From a virus, in IMG/VR virus record IMGVR_UViG_3300025326_000093, positions 1 through 41,084 of that record: 41,084 bases of DNA; one strand, given 5' to 3'. The number at the start of each line of letters is the position of its first letter. Within the stretch, counting starts at the first letter, position 1. Below, in pieces: positions 1 through 6,098 of this stretch. The translations under genes were made by a program, and so were the position numbers. A model generated the notes under the pieces. That model was not told the DNA's origin, ran no database searches, and was given only the letters and a program-made list of their open reading frames with translations.

Positions 1-42
1 CCCCGTCTGCATCCGTGGTCGAGCGTGGTGATGCGGACGGGG
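1..42 (-). terminator. hairpin after the leftward genes, possible terminator
   Basis: Positions 1-13 and 30-42 form a 13-bp inverted repeat (one G-U pair) around a 16-nt loop. It lies just beyond the stop codon of the leftward gene ending at 50, where a terminator would be expected. Any U-tract would lie outside the window, so intrinsic termination cannot be confirmed. Confidence 0.4.
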
Positions 43-49
43 CCGGGGC

Positions 50-394
50 TCATGACGCCCTCCGAATCGTCGCGACTGTCTGCTCAGGCTCAGCGTCGAG
101 CGTGACCACGTCCTCGCCGTCCTCGTCACGGGCCGGGGGCGCCACGCCATCAAACAGCTTCGCGCGCAGCAGCAGAATCGCCAGACCGAGACCAGCCTCT
201 TTGGAGTCGTTAGCCGGGGCTTGGAACGCCCAATTCGTCGCGCGAATCCGCGCTGCGGCCTCATGGATGCGGCGCGGCCGCGCCTCGACGCACGAGCCAC
301 AGGGGCAACCCGGGTCGCCAAAGGCGTGGGGGGGGAGCGGATGGCAGACGAACTCGCGGGTGCTGCGAAGCAGCGTGAGAAGCCGGCGGATCAT
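50..394 (-). CDS. hypothetical leftward early protein with a CPCGSC motif
   Basis: A 114-residue protein that I do not recognise. It starts with a basic amphipathic stretch (MIRRLLTLLRS), has a Cys cluster CPCGSC near residues 30-35 that could bind a metal, an Arg-rich helix, a hydrophobic helix around residues 69-80, and an acidic C-terminus. The ATG overlaps the stop of the upstream leftward gene by 4 bp (ATGA), so the two are probably translationally coupled. Its MIRxLLTxL start and RATN-x-A-x-Q-xx-A-x-DS segment recur in the small protein at 9850-10038, which hints at distant paralogy. It is the last gene of the leftward arm, before a hairpin. The role is unknown. Confidence 0.7.
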   Translation of the reverse strand: MIRRLLTLLRSTREFVCHPLPPHAFGDPGCPCGSCVEARPRRIHEAAARIRATNWAFQAPANDSKEAGLGLAILLLRAKLFDGVAPPARDEDGEDVVTLDAEPEQTVATIRRAS

Positions 395-561
395 CGCGCA
401 GCCTTTCGCGCGGATGCGGCGCCGTTCGTGTTCTCAGCGGCCTGGCGAGCCCAGCGCTGCCCTGCGTACAAAGGCAGGTGGGCCGCGGGCAGCACGCCGA
501 GGGCTGCTAGCGCGGCGCGCTTGGTGGGCTGGCTGCGGGCGGGCGCTGTGTTCGTCGACAT
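391..561 (-). CDS. hypothetical small leftward protein, 56 aa
   Basis: This 56-residue reading frame begins MSTNTAPARSQPTKR and is rich in Ala and Arg with no recognisable domain. I include it because its stop codon overlaps the ATG of the next leftward gene in the ATGA arrangement used throughout this genome, and because its start lies just downstream of the AT-rich control region with operator-like sites at 581-589 and 611-620. It would be the first or second gene of a short leftward transcript. No function can be assigned. Confidence 0.55.
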   Translation of the reverse strand: MSTNTAPARSQPTKRAALAALGVLPAAHLPLYAGQRWARQAAENTNGAASARKAAR

Positions 562-580
562 GAGCCAACGATAGCCCGGC

Positions 581-844
581 TGATATATCGGCGTCTAGTC
601 GGCGCGTCGCTGATATGTCACTTTTTTTGTCTGCCGCAAAACACTACGACATCAGCACACGTGGTCTGCGTGGCGCGGCACATAGCGAAACCCGTGTGCT
701 TCCACCAAGGCCTGCACGTCGAACTCGCGTGCGCACCCCTCGCCAGCCAGCTTTATCGCAACGGCTAGCACTGATATATCTGAACACGTCGGCGACATGT
801 AGGCAATGAATTTGCTCTTGCCCCGATGTGTCGGGTGATATATC
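581..844. promoter_or_regulatory. cluster of GATATATC-type operator sites
   Basis: The octamer GATATATC occurs exactly at 582-589, 773-780 and 837-844, each preceded by T. Close variants lie at 612-619 (GATATGTC), 825-832 (GATGTGTC), 794-800 (GACATGT) and 648-655 (reverse-oriented GACATCAG). I did not find GATATATC elsewhere in the window. The sites flank the divergence between the leftward genes and the rightward Cro-like gene, so they are probably operators for that small helix-turn-helix protein. This assignment is an inference from position and repetition. Confidence 0.6.
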
Positions 845-855
845 GCTCGATCCAT
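652..855 (-). CDS. hypothetical leftward protein, 67 aa (or 48 aa from an internal ATG)
   Basis: The frame reads as a plausible globular protein (for example SDISVLAVAIKLAGEGCARE and VEAHGFRYVPRHADH). By my hand count its GC by codon position is about 66, 64 and 46 percent at positions 3, 1 and 2, the order expected of a real gene. From the first ATG (855) the start codon would overlap the divergent ATG of the Cro-like gene at 854 on the other strand. A second ATG at 798 would give 48 residues and free space for a promoter. Three operator-like sites fall inside the longer version. No family is recognised. It may act with the switch region, but this is only positional. Confidence 0.45.
   Translation of the reverse strand: MDRAIYHPTHRGKSKFIAYMSPTCSDISVLAVAIKLAGEGCAREFDVQALVEAHGFRYVPRHADHVC
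812..841 (+). promoter_or_regulatory. possible rightward early promoter overlapped by operators
   Basis: TTGCTC at 812-817 and TGATAT at 836-841 are spaced 18 bp and resemble sigma-70 -35 and -10 boxes. GATATATC (837-844) covers the -10 and GATGTGTC (825-832) sits in the spacer, so a bound repressor would block it. The start codon at 854 is about a helical turn downstream with no Shine-Dalgarno sequence, suggesting a leaderless message. Weak promoter match. Confidence 0.35.
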
Positions 856-1096
856 GACTCTGTCCGAATGGCTAGCGAAACAGCCCAGGGGCACGGCCGC
901 CAGCTTGATGTGGGCGACGCGCCTGAGCCACGCAACGATATCTCGGGCCAAGCGCGGCGAAAGCGTCTCCGCCAATAGCGCCGGAATCATAAGCACTTTC
1001 ACCGGCGGCAAGGTCCCAGTCGAAATATTGGTCGCTGGTGGCGCTGCCAGGCGCGCGCGCCGCGTAGCAAAGGCGGCCGGGCGGAGGCGCCTGTGA
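854..1096 (+). CDS. small Cro/YdaS-like helix-turn-helix repressor
   Basis: An 80-residue protein whose first 65 residues match the layout of Cro/YdaS-type phage regulators: a first helix (TLSEWLAKQ), then a helix-turn-helix in which the recognition helix reads SHATISRAKRGE, then a short strand and a helix ending VPVEILV. The C-terminus is a basic tail. It is the first gene of the rightward operon and sits beside a cluster of GATATATC-type sites, so it most likely binds these to balance leftward and rightward transcription. There is no clear ribosome binding site before its ATG. The stop overlaps the GTG of the next gene by 4 bp. The fold assignment is good; lysogeny control versus a purely lytic switch cannot be decided. 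Confidence 0.75.
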   Translation: MTLSEWLAKQPRGTAASLMWATRLSHATISRAKRGESVSANSAGIISTFTGGKVPVEILVAGGAARRARRVAKAAGRRRL

Positions 1097-1596
1097 GCGC
1101 CGACGTCGCCAGCTTCACGATCACGAGGCGTGACGGCGCCGTTCACACAGTCCTTGTCGATGCTGCGGACCTGGAGCGGGTGCTCGCGGCCGGGCCGTGG
1201 CAGATCCGAGCAGCTGGGGTACGCAGCAGGCTGCATTACGCGATTCGCACCATTCGCGTCGACGGCAAGCAGAAGACGCAGTTCTTACACCGCTTCCTGC
1301 TCGACCCTGGCGACCTGGAAATCGACCACCGCAACGGCGATGGTCTCGACAATCGTCGCGACAACCTGCGCATCGCGACGCGCGCCGAGAACTCACGAAA
1401 CACCGGCGTTCGCCGTGACAACTCGAGCGGATTCAAAGGGGTGAGCTTCCACAAGCAGTGCCGCAAGTGGACGGCGCAGATCAAGCTCGACGGCAAGCTG
1501 CACCGCCTCGGCCTACACGCCACACCTGAGCTTGCGCATGCCGCGTACTGCCGGGCTGCAGCCGAGTTGCACGGTCAGTTCAGGCGGACATCATGA
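1093..1596 (+). CDS. HNH-AP2 endonuclease, copy 1
   Basis: A 167-residue free-standing homing-type endonuclease of the HNH_3 plus AP2 class. Residues 6-36 hold the N-terminal block shared by all copies here (SFTITRRDGAVHTVL, then AAGPW). Residues 65-95 hold the HNH core: LHRFLLD, then IDHRNGDGLDNRRDNL with the DH pair at 78-79 and conserved Asn residues. Residues about 112-160 form an AP2 DNA-binding domain (SGFKGVSFHKQCRKW, then LGLHATPELAHAAYC). The GTG start overlaps the repressor stop and its own stop overlaps the next ATG, so it sits cleanly inside the operon. Enzymes of this class nick or cut DNA at a site that their gene then invades. Four relatives occur in this window. Confidence 0.92.
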   Translation: MSADVASFTITRRDGAVHTVLVDAADLERVLAAGPWQIRAAGVRSRLHYAIRTIRVDGKQKTQFLHRFLLDPGDLEIDHRNGDGLDNRRDNLRIATRAENSRNTGVRRDNSSGFKGVSFHKQCRKWTAQIKLDGKLHRLGLHATPELAHAAYCRAAAELHGQFRRTS

Positions 1597-1769
1597 CCGT
1601 GCTTGACTGGACAGTCCGCGCGTTAGCACTGACCGCCGTCCTGAGCGCGGGTTCCGGCATCGCGCTCTATCTGAGCGGCTGTGCGATCCACGCGCTGGCC
1701 GCCATCGCGTTCTCCTATCTCACAGGCACGGCCGCGGCGCTGGGCAGCGCGCTCGAGGTGCGGACATGA
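1593..1769 (+). CDS. small membrane protein, 58 aa
   Basis: The reading frame begins MTVLDWTVRALALTAVL and is almost wholly hydrophobic, with two likely membrane-spanning segments (about residues 7-27 and 32-52) and only a few charged residues. ATGA overlaps join it to both the upstream HNH gene and the downstream gene. It is one of several tiny membrane proteins in the early operon; such proteins in phages often act on the host envelope, but no family is recognised and no role is assigned. Confidence 0.6.
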   Translation: MTVLDWTVRALALTAVLSAGSGIALYLSGCAIHALAAIAFSYLTGTAAALGSALEVRT

Positions 1770-1978
1770 GTCCCCGGCTCCGCTCCTGGGCGCTCCACGA
1801 GCCGCTTCCGCCGCAGGACCGCGTCTCCTACCTCGAAGCACGCATCCGTGGCGCGCGCTTCAAGATCGCCGAGATGAAGTGCAGCTGTCTCGGCAAGAAA
1901 GCCTACTTCGCCGAGATCGACCGCCTGCGAAGACAAATCTTCGAATGGCGGCGTGAGCTCCGGGAGCTGAGGTTGTGA
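1766..1978 (+). CDS. hypothetical coiled-coil protein, 70 aa
   Basis: A 70-residue, strongly basic protein. Residues 18-70 are likely one long helix or coiled coil (DRVSYLEARIRGARFKIAEM, later EIDRLRRQIFEWRRELREL), with a Cys pair CSC near residue 40. The ATG overlaps the upstream stop by 4 bp and the stop overlaps the next GTG. It resembles the short helical accessory proteins common in early phage operons. The function is unknown. Confidence 0.6.
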   Translation: MSPRLRSWALHEPLPPQDRVSYLEARIRGARFKIAEMKCSCLGKKAYFAEIDRLRRQIFEWRRELRELRL

Positions 1979-2070
1979 TCGACGCGCTGTCTGACTGGCG
2001 AGTGATCGTCGCGCTGTGGGCGATCGCAGTCGCACTTCTGATTGTCTTCAACCGTGGAGCCAGCAAATGA
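1975..2070 (+). CDS. 31-aa single-span membrane peptide
   Basis: A GTG-initiated frame of 31 residues, MIDALSDWRVIVALWAIAVA followed by LLIVFNRGASK. It consists of a short polar N-terminus, one membrane span of about 17 residues and a basic tail. Both ends overlap neighbours by 4 bp (GTGA and ATGA), which is the main reason to accept so short a gene. The role is unknown. Confidence 0.45.
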   Translation: MIDALSDWRVIVALWAIAVALLIVFNRGASK

Positions 2071-2360
2071 CGTTCGTCCTCTTCGCAATCACCCTATTTT
2101 TGGCGCCGATTTACGTCGCCGCCCTGTGTTTGCTCGCTGCGCGTTGTGCTCGGTTGCCGGGGGGTGACCTGAGTATCCGCGATGAAGCGAGCATCCTGGA
2201 TCCGGTCCTCGCGAATCCCCCTCGCGTAGGGCCGGGTCCAGCTCTTTCTGACGACGAAGCGCCGACCGAGCGATGGAGTCGCGTCACGGGCACCATAAAC
2301 GTCACGCGCCTCGGCCCGCGCACGCTCGAAGTCGTCGAGACGCGGGCGGTGGCGCCATGA
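2067..2360 (+). CDS. hypothetical membrane-anchored protein, 97 aa
   Basis: Starting at the ATG that overlaps the previous stop, the protein begins with a strong N-terminal membrane segment (MTFVLFAITLFLAPIYVAAL, extending to about residue 27). A soluble, acidic then mixed tail of about 70 residues follows. It is probably anchored in the inner membrane with the tail in the cytoplasm. An upstream ATG at 2016 would add 17 residues but would run across the 31-aa gene, so I prefer 2067. No family is recognised. Confidence 0.6.
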   Translation: MTFVLFAITLFLAPIYVAALCLLAARCARLPGGDLSIRDEASILDPVLANPPRVGPGPALSDDEAPTERWSRVTGTINVTRLGPRTLEVVETRAVAP

Positions 2361-2842
2361 GCGCGAGCTTTACGATCACGCGCAAGGACGGCTCCACGCA
2401 TGTCGTGCTTGCCGATGCCGATGACCTGGAGCGCGTGTTGGCGGCTGGTCCGTGGCACGTCGCGACGCGCCACAGGACGGTGTACGTGGCCCGCAACGTT
2501 CGCGTCGACGGCAAGCAGACTAAGCAGTACCTGCATCGCTTTCTGATGGAACCGTGCGGCATGGAGGTCGACCACGTGAACGGCGACGGGTTGGACAATC
2601 GGCGCGTCAACCTGAGGCGTTCCACGCACGCGCAGAACCTTCGCAACACCGTCAAGCGCGCAGACAACACGAGCGGCCTCAAAGGCGTATGCTTCCACAA
2701 GCAGTGCCGCAAGTGGAAGGCGCAAATCAGGCTCAACGGCAAGAATCGTCACCTTGGATTGTTCGCTACATCCGAAGCGGCGCATCAGGCGTATTGCACC
2801 GCTGCCGCTGAGTTGCATGGTGAGTTTGCGAGGTTCGCATGA
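2357..2842 (+). CDS. HNH-AP2 endonuclease, copy 2
   Basis: A 161-residue paralogue of the gene at 1093. It carries the same N-terminal block (SFTITRKDGSTHVVL, then AAGPW), an HNH core (YLHRFLM, then VDHVNGDGLDNRRVNL) and a C-terminal AP2 domain (SGLKGVCFHKQCRKW, then EAAHQAYCTAAAELHGEF). It shares the phrase FHKQCRKW with copy 1 but not with copies 3-5, so copies 1 and 2 look like the closest pair. ATGA overlaps on both sides show clean insertion between genes. An active nicking or cutting enzyme is expected because the DH and Asn residues are intact. Confidence 0.92.
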   Translation: MSASFTITRKDGSTHVVLADADDLERVLAAGPWHVATRHRTVYVARNVRVDGKQTKQYLHRFLMEPCGMEVDHVNGDGLDNRRVNLRRSTHAQNLRNTVKRADNTSGLKGVCFHKQCRKWKAQIRLNGKNRHLGLFATSEAAHQAYCTAAAELHGEFARFA

Positions 2843-3249
2843 GCTTCCAACTCGTCATCATCGAGTCTCGATTAGCTGGCGACGTCGCCAGCAATCTCGC
2901 CTACGCGCGCTGCCTCATGCGGTTCTGCCTGCGCCGCGGGCAGGCACCTTTCGCTAGCCACTGCCTGTATCCGCAGGTTCTCGACGACAACATCCCTGAT
3001 GAGCGCGCACTCGGCATCGCAGCCGGCCTCGCCTGGGGCAACGCGGCCGCGCTGACCGTGGTCGGCGTCGACCTGGGCGTTTCCGACGGCATGCGGCGCG
3101 GCATCGCGCACGCACGCGCGTGCTGTCGCCAGGTCGAGTTCGTGAGCCTGGCCAAGTGGCGCCCATCGCGCGCGAAGGCGTGGGAGCTGGTCTACGCGCT
3201 TGAGCTGGTCCAGCCAGGCGCCGACGTATTCACGCTGGAGGCGCCATGA
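2839..3249 (+). CDS. DUF7768-type, nucleoside 2-deoxyribosyltransferase-like protein
   Basis: A 136-residue protein with the signature of the DUF4406/DUF7768 group of phage proteins: an opening strand with ESRLAGDVASNLAYAR, then CLRRGQAPFASHCLYPQVL, then DERALGIAAGLAW and a C-terminal GVDLGVSDGMRRGI segment. Members have a Rossmann-like fold related to nucleoside 2-deoxyribosyltransferases, and the pattern of Asp, Asn and Gly residues is kept here. A role in nucleotide or base metabolism is often suggested, but no reaction is established. The ATG overlaps the HNH copy 2 stop by 4 bp. Confidence 0.8.
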   Translation: MSFQLVIIESRLAGDVASNLAYARCLMRFCLRRGQAPFASHCLYPQVLDDNIPDERALGIAAGLAWGNAAALTVVGVDLGVSDGMRRGIAHARACCRQVEFVSLAKWRPSRAKAWELVYALELVQPGADVFTLEAP

Positions 3250-3455
3250 AGCACATCGCGACCATCGAGATCTTCGCCGACGACGACCTCGGCACGGTGC
3301 ACGCCGAGGTCTCCGCGCCGCGCCGCATCGGCCGCTATCGCAGCGGCAGCTTCGCGACGGTGAGCGCGCTGCTCAACGCGGTCGCGCCTGTCGTTGCAGA
3401 GCTTCGCGACGCGCGGGACCCGATCATCCGCATCGGGGATGGGTTCGTAACATGA
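3246..3455 (+). CDS. hypothetical protein, 69 aa
   Basis: A small protein that looks like an alpha/beta fold: a first strand (MKHIATIEIFADDD), a second strand (GTVHAEVSAP), a helix (SFATVSALLNAVAPVVAEL) and a last strand (DPIIRIGDGFV). I do not recognise a family. It overlaps the previous and next genes by 4 bp each. The position before the helicase-methyltransferase pair does not suggest a role. Confidence 0.6.
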   Translation: MKHIATIEIFADDDLGTVHAEVSAPRRIGRYRSGSFATVSALLNAVAPVVAELRDARDPIIRIGDGFVT

Positions 3456-3538
3456 CGGCCATGCCCTGGCCCGAAGCCGCCGCTGTTCTGTGCGTGATCG
3501 TGATCATCTATCTCAGCCAGTGCTGCGGGGTTCCATGA
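3452..3538 (+). CDS. 28-aa membrane peptide
   Basis: A frame of 28 residues, MTAMPWPEAAAVLCVIVIII then YLSQCCGVP with one I fewer, that is a single hydrophobic span of about 15 residues followed by a Cys pair. It is supported mainly by ATGA overlaps with both neighbours. It is the third tiny membrane peptide of this operon. The role is unknown, and it could be a translational-coupling spacer rather than a functional protein. Confidence 0.4.
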   Translation: MTAMPWPEAAAVLCVIVIIYLSQCCGVP

Positions 3539-4944
3539 CGGCGTATCAAGATTTCGTCGCGTCGAAGCTTTCGCTGAGCGCGCCCACGGGCATTCCCGAT
3601 GCGCTGGTCGGATCTGACTTCCTATTCCAGTTCCAAGCGGACCTCGTGGCTTGGGCATTGCGCCGCGGGCGCGCTGCCGTCTTCGCCGCCACCGGTCTCG
3701 GCAAGAGCCGGATGCAGCTTACGTGGGCCCATCGCGTCGCCGCCCACACGCAGAAGCCGGTGCTCATCCTGGCGCCGCTCGCTGTCTCGCAACAGACCGC
3801 CGACGAGGCCGCGCGCATCTACGTCGACGCGACCGTCGCGAAAGATGGCTCGATGGTCACGCCCGATCGCGCTCACGTCTACGTCACCAACTACGAGAAG
3901 CTGCACCGCTTCGACCCGAGCGTGTTCGGTGGGGTGGTTTGGGACGAGTCGTCCATCTGCAAGAGCTTCAACAGCAAGACGCTCGCTCAGCTGCTCGCGG
4001 CCTTTTCAGGCACAGCCTTCCGACTCGCGTGCACCGCCACGCCGTCCCCGAACGATTACACGGAGCTCGGGACGCACGCGGAGCTGCTTGGCGTCTGCAC
4101 ACGCGCCGAGATGCTGGCTGAGTACTTCGTGCACGATGGCGGCGAGACCCAGAAGTGGCGCCTCAAGGGCCACGGGCGCGCGCAATTCTGGAAGTTCGTG
4201 GCGAGCTGGGCGGCGCTCGTGCGGTCGCCCGTCGACCTTGGATACGACGGCAGTGCGTACGAGCTGCCAGAACTCACGGTCGAGCATCATGTGGTGGGCG
4301 CTGACGACGAGTCCGTAAAGGCTACGGGGCTGCTGTTCGCGCAGGAGGCCCGTACGTTGATGGAGCGGCGAGCGGCTCGGCGCGGGTCGATGGCATCGCG
4401 TGTTCGCGAGTGCGCCGATCTCGTCAACAGCGACAAGGAGCCATGGGTGGTCTGGTGCCTGCTCAACGATGAGAGCGAGGCCCTGGCCAAGGCCATTCCT
4501 GGCGCCGTGGAAGTCCGCGGCTCGAACACCGAGGACGAGCGCGAGCGGGCGCTGATGGCTTTCTCGTCGGGGGCCGCCAGGGTCATTATTTCGAAGGCAT
4601 CCATCACAGGATGGGGTTTGAACTGGCAGCACTGCGCGCGCGTCGCCTTTGTTGGCGTGGATGACTCGTGGGAGTCGTATCACCAGGCCGTGCGGCGTTG
4701 CTGGCGGTTCGGGCAGACGCGTGAGGTGCAAGTGCACCTCTTCTCGAGCGAGCTTGAGGGCGCCGTCATGAAGAACCTGCAACGCAAGGAGTCCGACGCT
4801 CAAGCGATGGCGGAGGAGCTCTCGATAGAAACGGCGGAAGTGGTCCGCAGCGAGGTGCGCGGGACGGTACGTGCGACGAACGAGTATGACGCGCGGCAGA
4901 CCATGCGCGTACCTGAGTGGATGACAAGCGAGGGAGGCTGCTAG
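3535..4944 (+). CDS. SNF2-type DEAD/H helicase/ATPase
   Basis: A 469-residue superfamily 2 ATPase. A Q-like motif (FQFQADLV, about 31-38) precedes Walker A ATGLGKS (52-58). The DEAH-type Walker B is WDESS (136-140) and motif III is TATPSPND (167-174). The C-terminal RecA-like lobe carries SITGWGLNWQ (356-365) and the arginine-finger motif QAVRRCWRFGQ (384-394). It is about the usual size of phage SNF2 helicases. I chose the ATG at 3535, overlapping the upstream stop, over a GTG at 3490. It directly precedes a DNA methyltransferase, a pairing frequent in phages, so it may remodel DNA for modification or replication. Confidence 0.9.
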   Translation: MTAYQDFVASKLSLSAPTGIPDALVGSDFLFQFQADLVAWALRRGRAAVFAATGLGKSRMQLTWAHRVAAHTQKPVLILAPLAVSQQTADEAARIYVDATVAKDGSMVTPDRAHVYVTNYEKLHRFDPSVFGGVVWDESSICKSFNSKTLAQLLAAFSGTAFRLACTATPSPNDYTELGTHAELLGVCTRAEMLAEYFVHDGGETQKWRLKGHGRAQFWKFVASWAALVRSPVDLGYDGSAYELPELTVEHHVVGADDESVKATGLLFAQEARTLMERRAARRGSMASRVRECADLVNSDKEPWVVWCLLNDESEALAKAIPGAVEVRGSNTEDERERALMAFSSGAARVIISKASITGWGLNWQHCARVAFVGVDDSWESYHQAVRRCWRFGQTREVQVHLFSSELEGAVMKNLQRKESDAQAMAEELSIETAEVVRSEVRGTVRATNEYDARQTMRVPEWMTSEGGC

Positions 4945-5919
4945 GTGCCGGTCATTGACCAACATATTACGGACAGATTTGCGGCGTACATGGGCGATAC
5001 GGTCATGGTGACACGTGAGCTACCACCGCAGAGTTGCGATTTTTCCATCTTCAGCCCCCCTTTCGGATCGTTGTACGTTTACGGCAATTCGCCGAATGAT
5101 ATGGGCAATGTTCGCAACGATGAAGAGTTCTTCAAGCACTACGATTTTCTGATCTCGGAGACGAGACGCGTAATGAAGCCGGGACGTCTTGTCGCTCTGC
5201 ATTGCATGAACTTGCCAACCTCGAAAGAGCGCGACGGATTCATCGGCATCAAGGACTTTCGCGGAGAGCTCATCCGAGCCTACCAGCGTCACGGTTTCAT
5301 CTATCACTCAGAAGTGTGCATCTTCAAAGATCCTGTCACCGCGATGCAGCGGACCAAGGCCTTTGGTCTTTTACATAAGACCATCCGCAGGGACTCCACA
5401 ATGTCTCGCCAAGGTCTGCCGGACTATCTCGTGGTGATGCGAACGCCAGGTACTAATCCAGACCCTGTATCGCACACATTCGAGTCATTCCCGATCGAGC
5501 GCTGGCAGCGCTTTGCGAGTCCGTGCTGGGTGTCGATCAAAGGCGTTGACGACGACGGCTTCGGGATCTGCGGCGACGACCAGCAGTCAGGGAACGACTC
5601 GAGTGGCATCGACGCAACCGATACGCTGCAATACCGCAGCGCTCGCGAGCACAGCGACGAGCGCCACATCGCGCCGCTCCAACTCGAAGTAATCCGCCGC
5701 GCGATCAGGCTGTGGACGAACAGCAACGAGCTTGTCTGGTCGCCGTTCATGGGCATCGGCAGCGAAGGTTACGTCGCCCTCCAAGAGGGACGACGGTTCG
5801 TCGGCGCGGAGCTGAAGCGCTCTTACTACGAGCAGGCGGTGCGCAACCTGGCGAGCGCCGTTTCGCAATCCAAACAGCCCAGTCTTTTCGATCTCGTCGA
5901 ACAATCAGAGGCAGTATGA
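4945..5919 (+). CDS. beta-class DNA N6/N4 methyltransferase
   Basis: A 324-residue S-adenosylmethionine-dependent DNA methyltransferase. The catalytic motif IV is SPPFGSLY (37-44), a variant of the D/N/S-PPY motif. The AdoMet-binding motif I, SPFMGIGSEG, is near residues 266-275, followed by GAELKRSYYEQA. The order catalytic motif then binding motif is the beta class, which methylates adenine N6 or cytosine N4. It starts with GTG straight after the TAG of the helicase gene. Its codons look less GC-rich than those of its neighbours, which hints at separate acquisition. No restriction partner is visible, so it probably protects phage DNA from host restriction. The target sequence is unknown. 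Confidence 0.9.
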   Translation: MPVIDQHITDRFAAYMGDTVMVTRELPPQSCDFSIFSPPFGSLYVYGNSPNDMGNVRNDEEFFKHYDFLISETRRVMKPGRLVALHCMNLPTSKERDGFIGIKDFRGELIRAYQRHGFIYHSEVCIFKDPVTAMQRTKAFGLLHKTIRRDSTMSRQGLPDYLVVMRTPGTNPDPVSHTFESFPIERWQRFASPCWVSIKGVDDDGFGICGDDQQSGNDSSGIDATDTLQYRSAREHSDERHIAPLQLEVIRRAIRLWTNSNELVWSPFMGIGSEGYVALQEGRRFVGAELKRSYYEQAVRNLASAVSQSKQPSLFDLVEQSEAV

Positions 5920-6098
5920 AACAGCTAGCGTTAGAGTTTTTTCCCGGCGCCGCGTTCGACGCCAACGACGGCAGCATAGTCATCGAAGCATTGCGCGAGG
6001 CCGCCGAGATGTGTCGCGGCTCGGACGAGATGCCCGACCAGCCCCTCAAGCGCTACGTGCTCGACGCCTTCGCCGATCAGCTGGAAGGAGCGATCTGA
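5916..6098 (+). CDS. hypothetical protein, 60 aa
   Basis: A 60-residue acidic protein beginning MKQLALEFFPGAAFDANDGS. The QLALEFF segment resembles the Q-L/F-x-L/F-F type of clamp-binding peptide, and it lies directly upstream of the sliding-clamp gene, so clamp binding is conceivable but unproven. The rest is helical. The ATG overlaps the methyltransferase stop by 4 bp, and a strong Shine-Dalgarno sequence inside its end (GGAAGGAG) serves the clamp gene. Confidence 0.6.
   Translation: MKQLALEFFPGAAFDANDGSIVIEALREAAEMCRGSDEMPDQPLKRYVLDAFADQLEGAI

Noticed and set aside
652-1236. 194-residue reverse frame
   Set aside because: Only the first third (652-855) has gene-like composition; the rest is antisense to the repressor and HNH genes.
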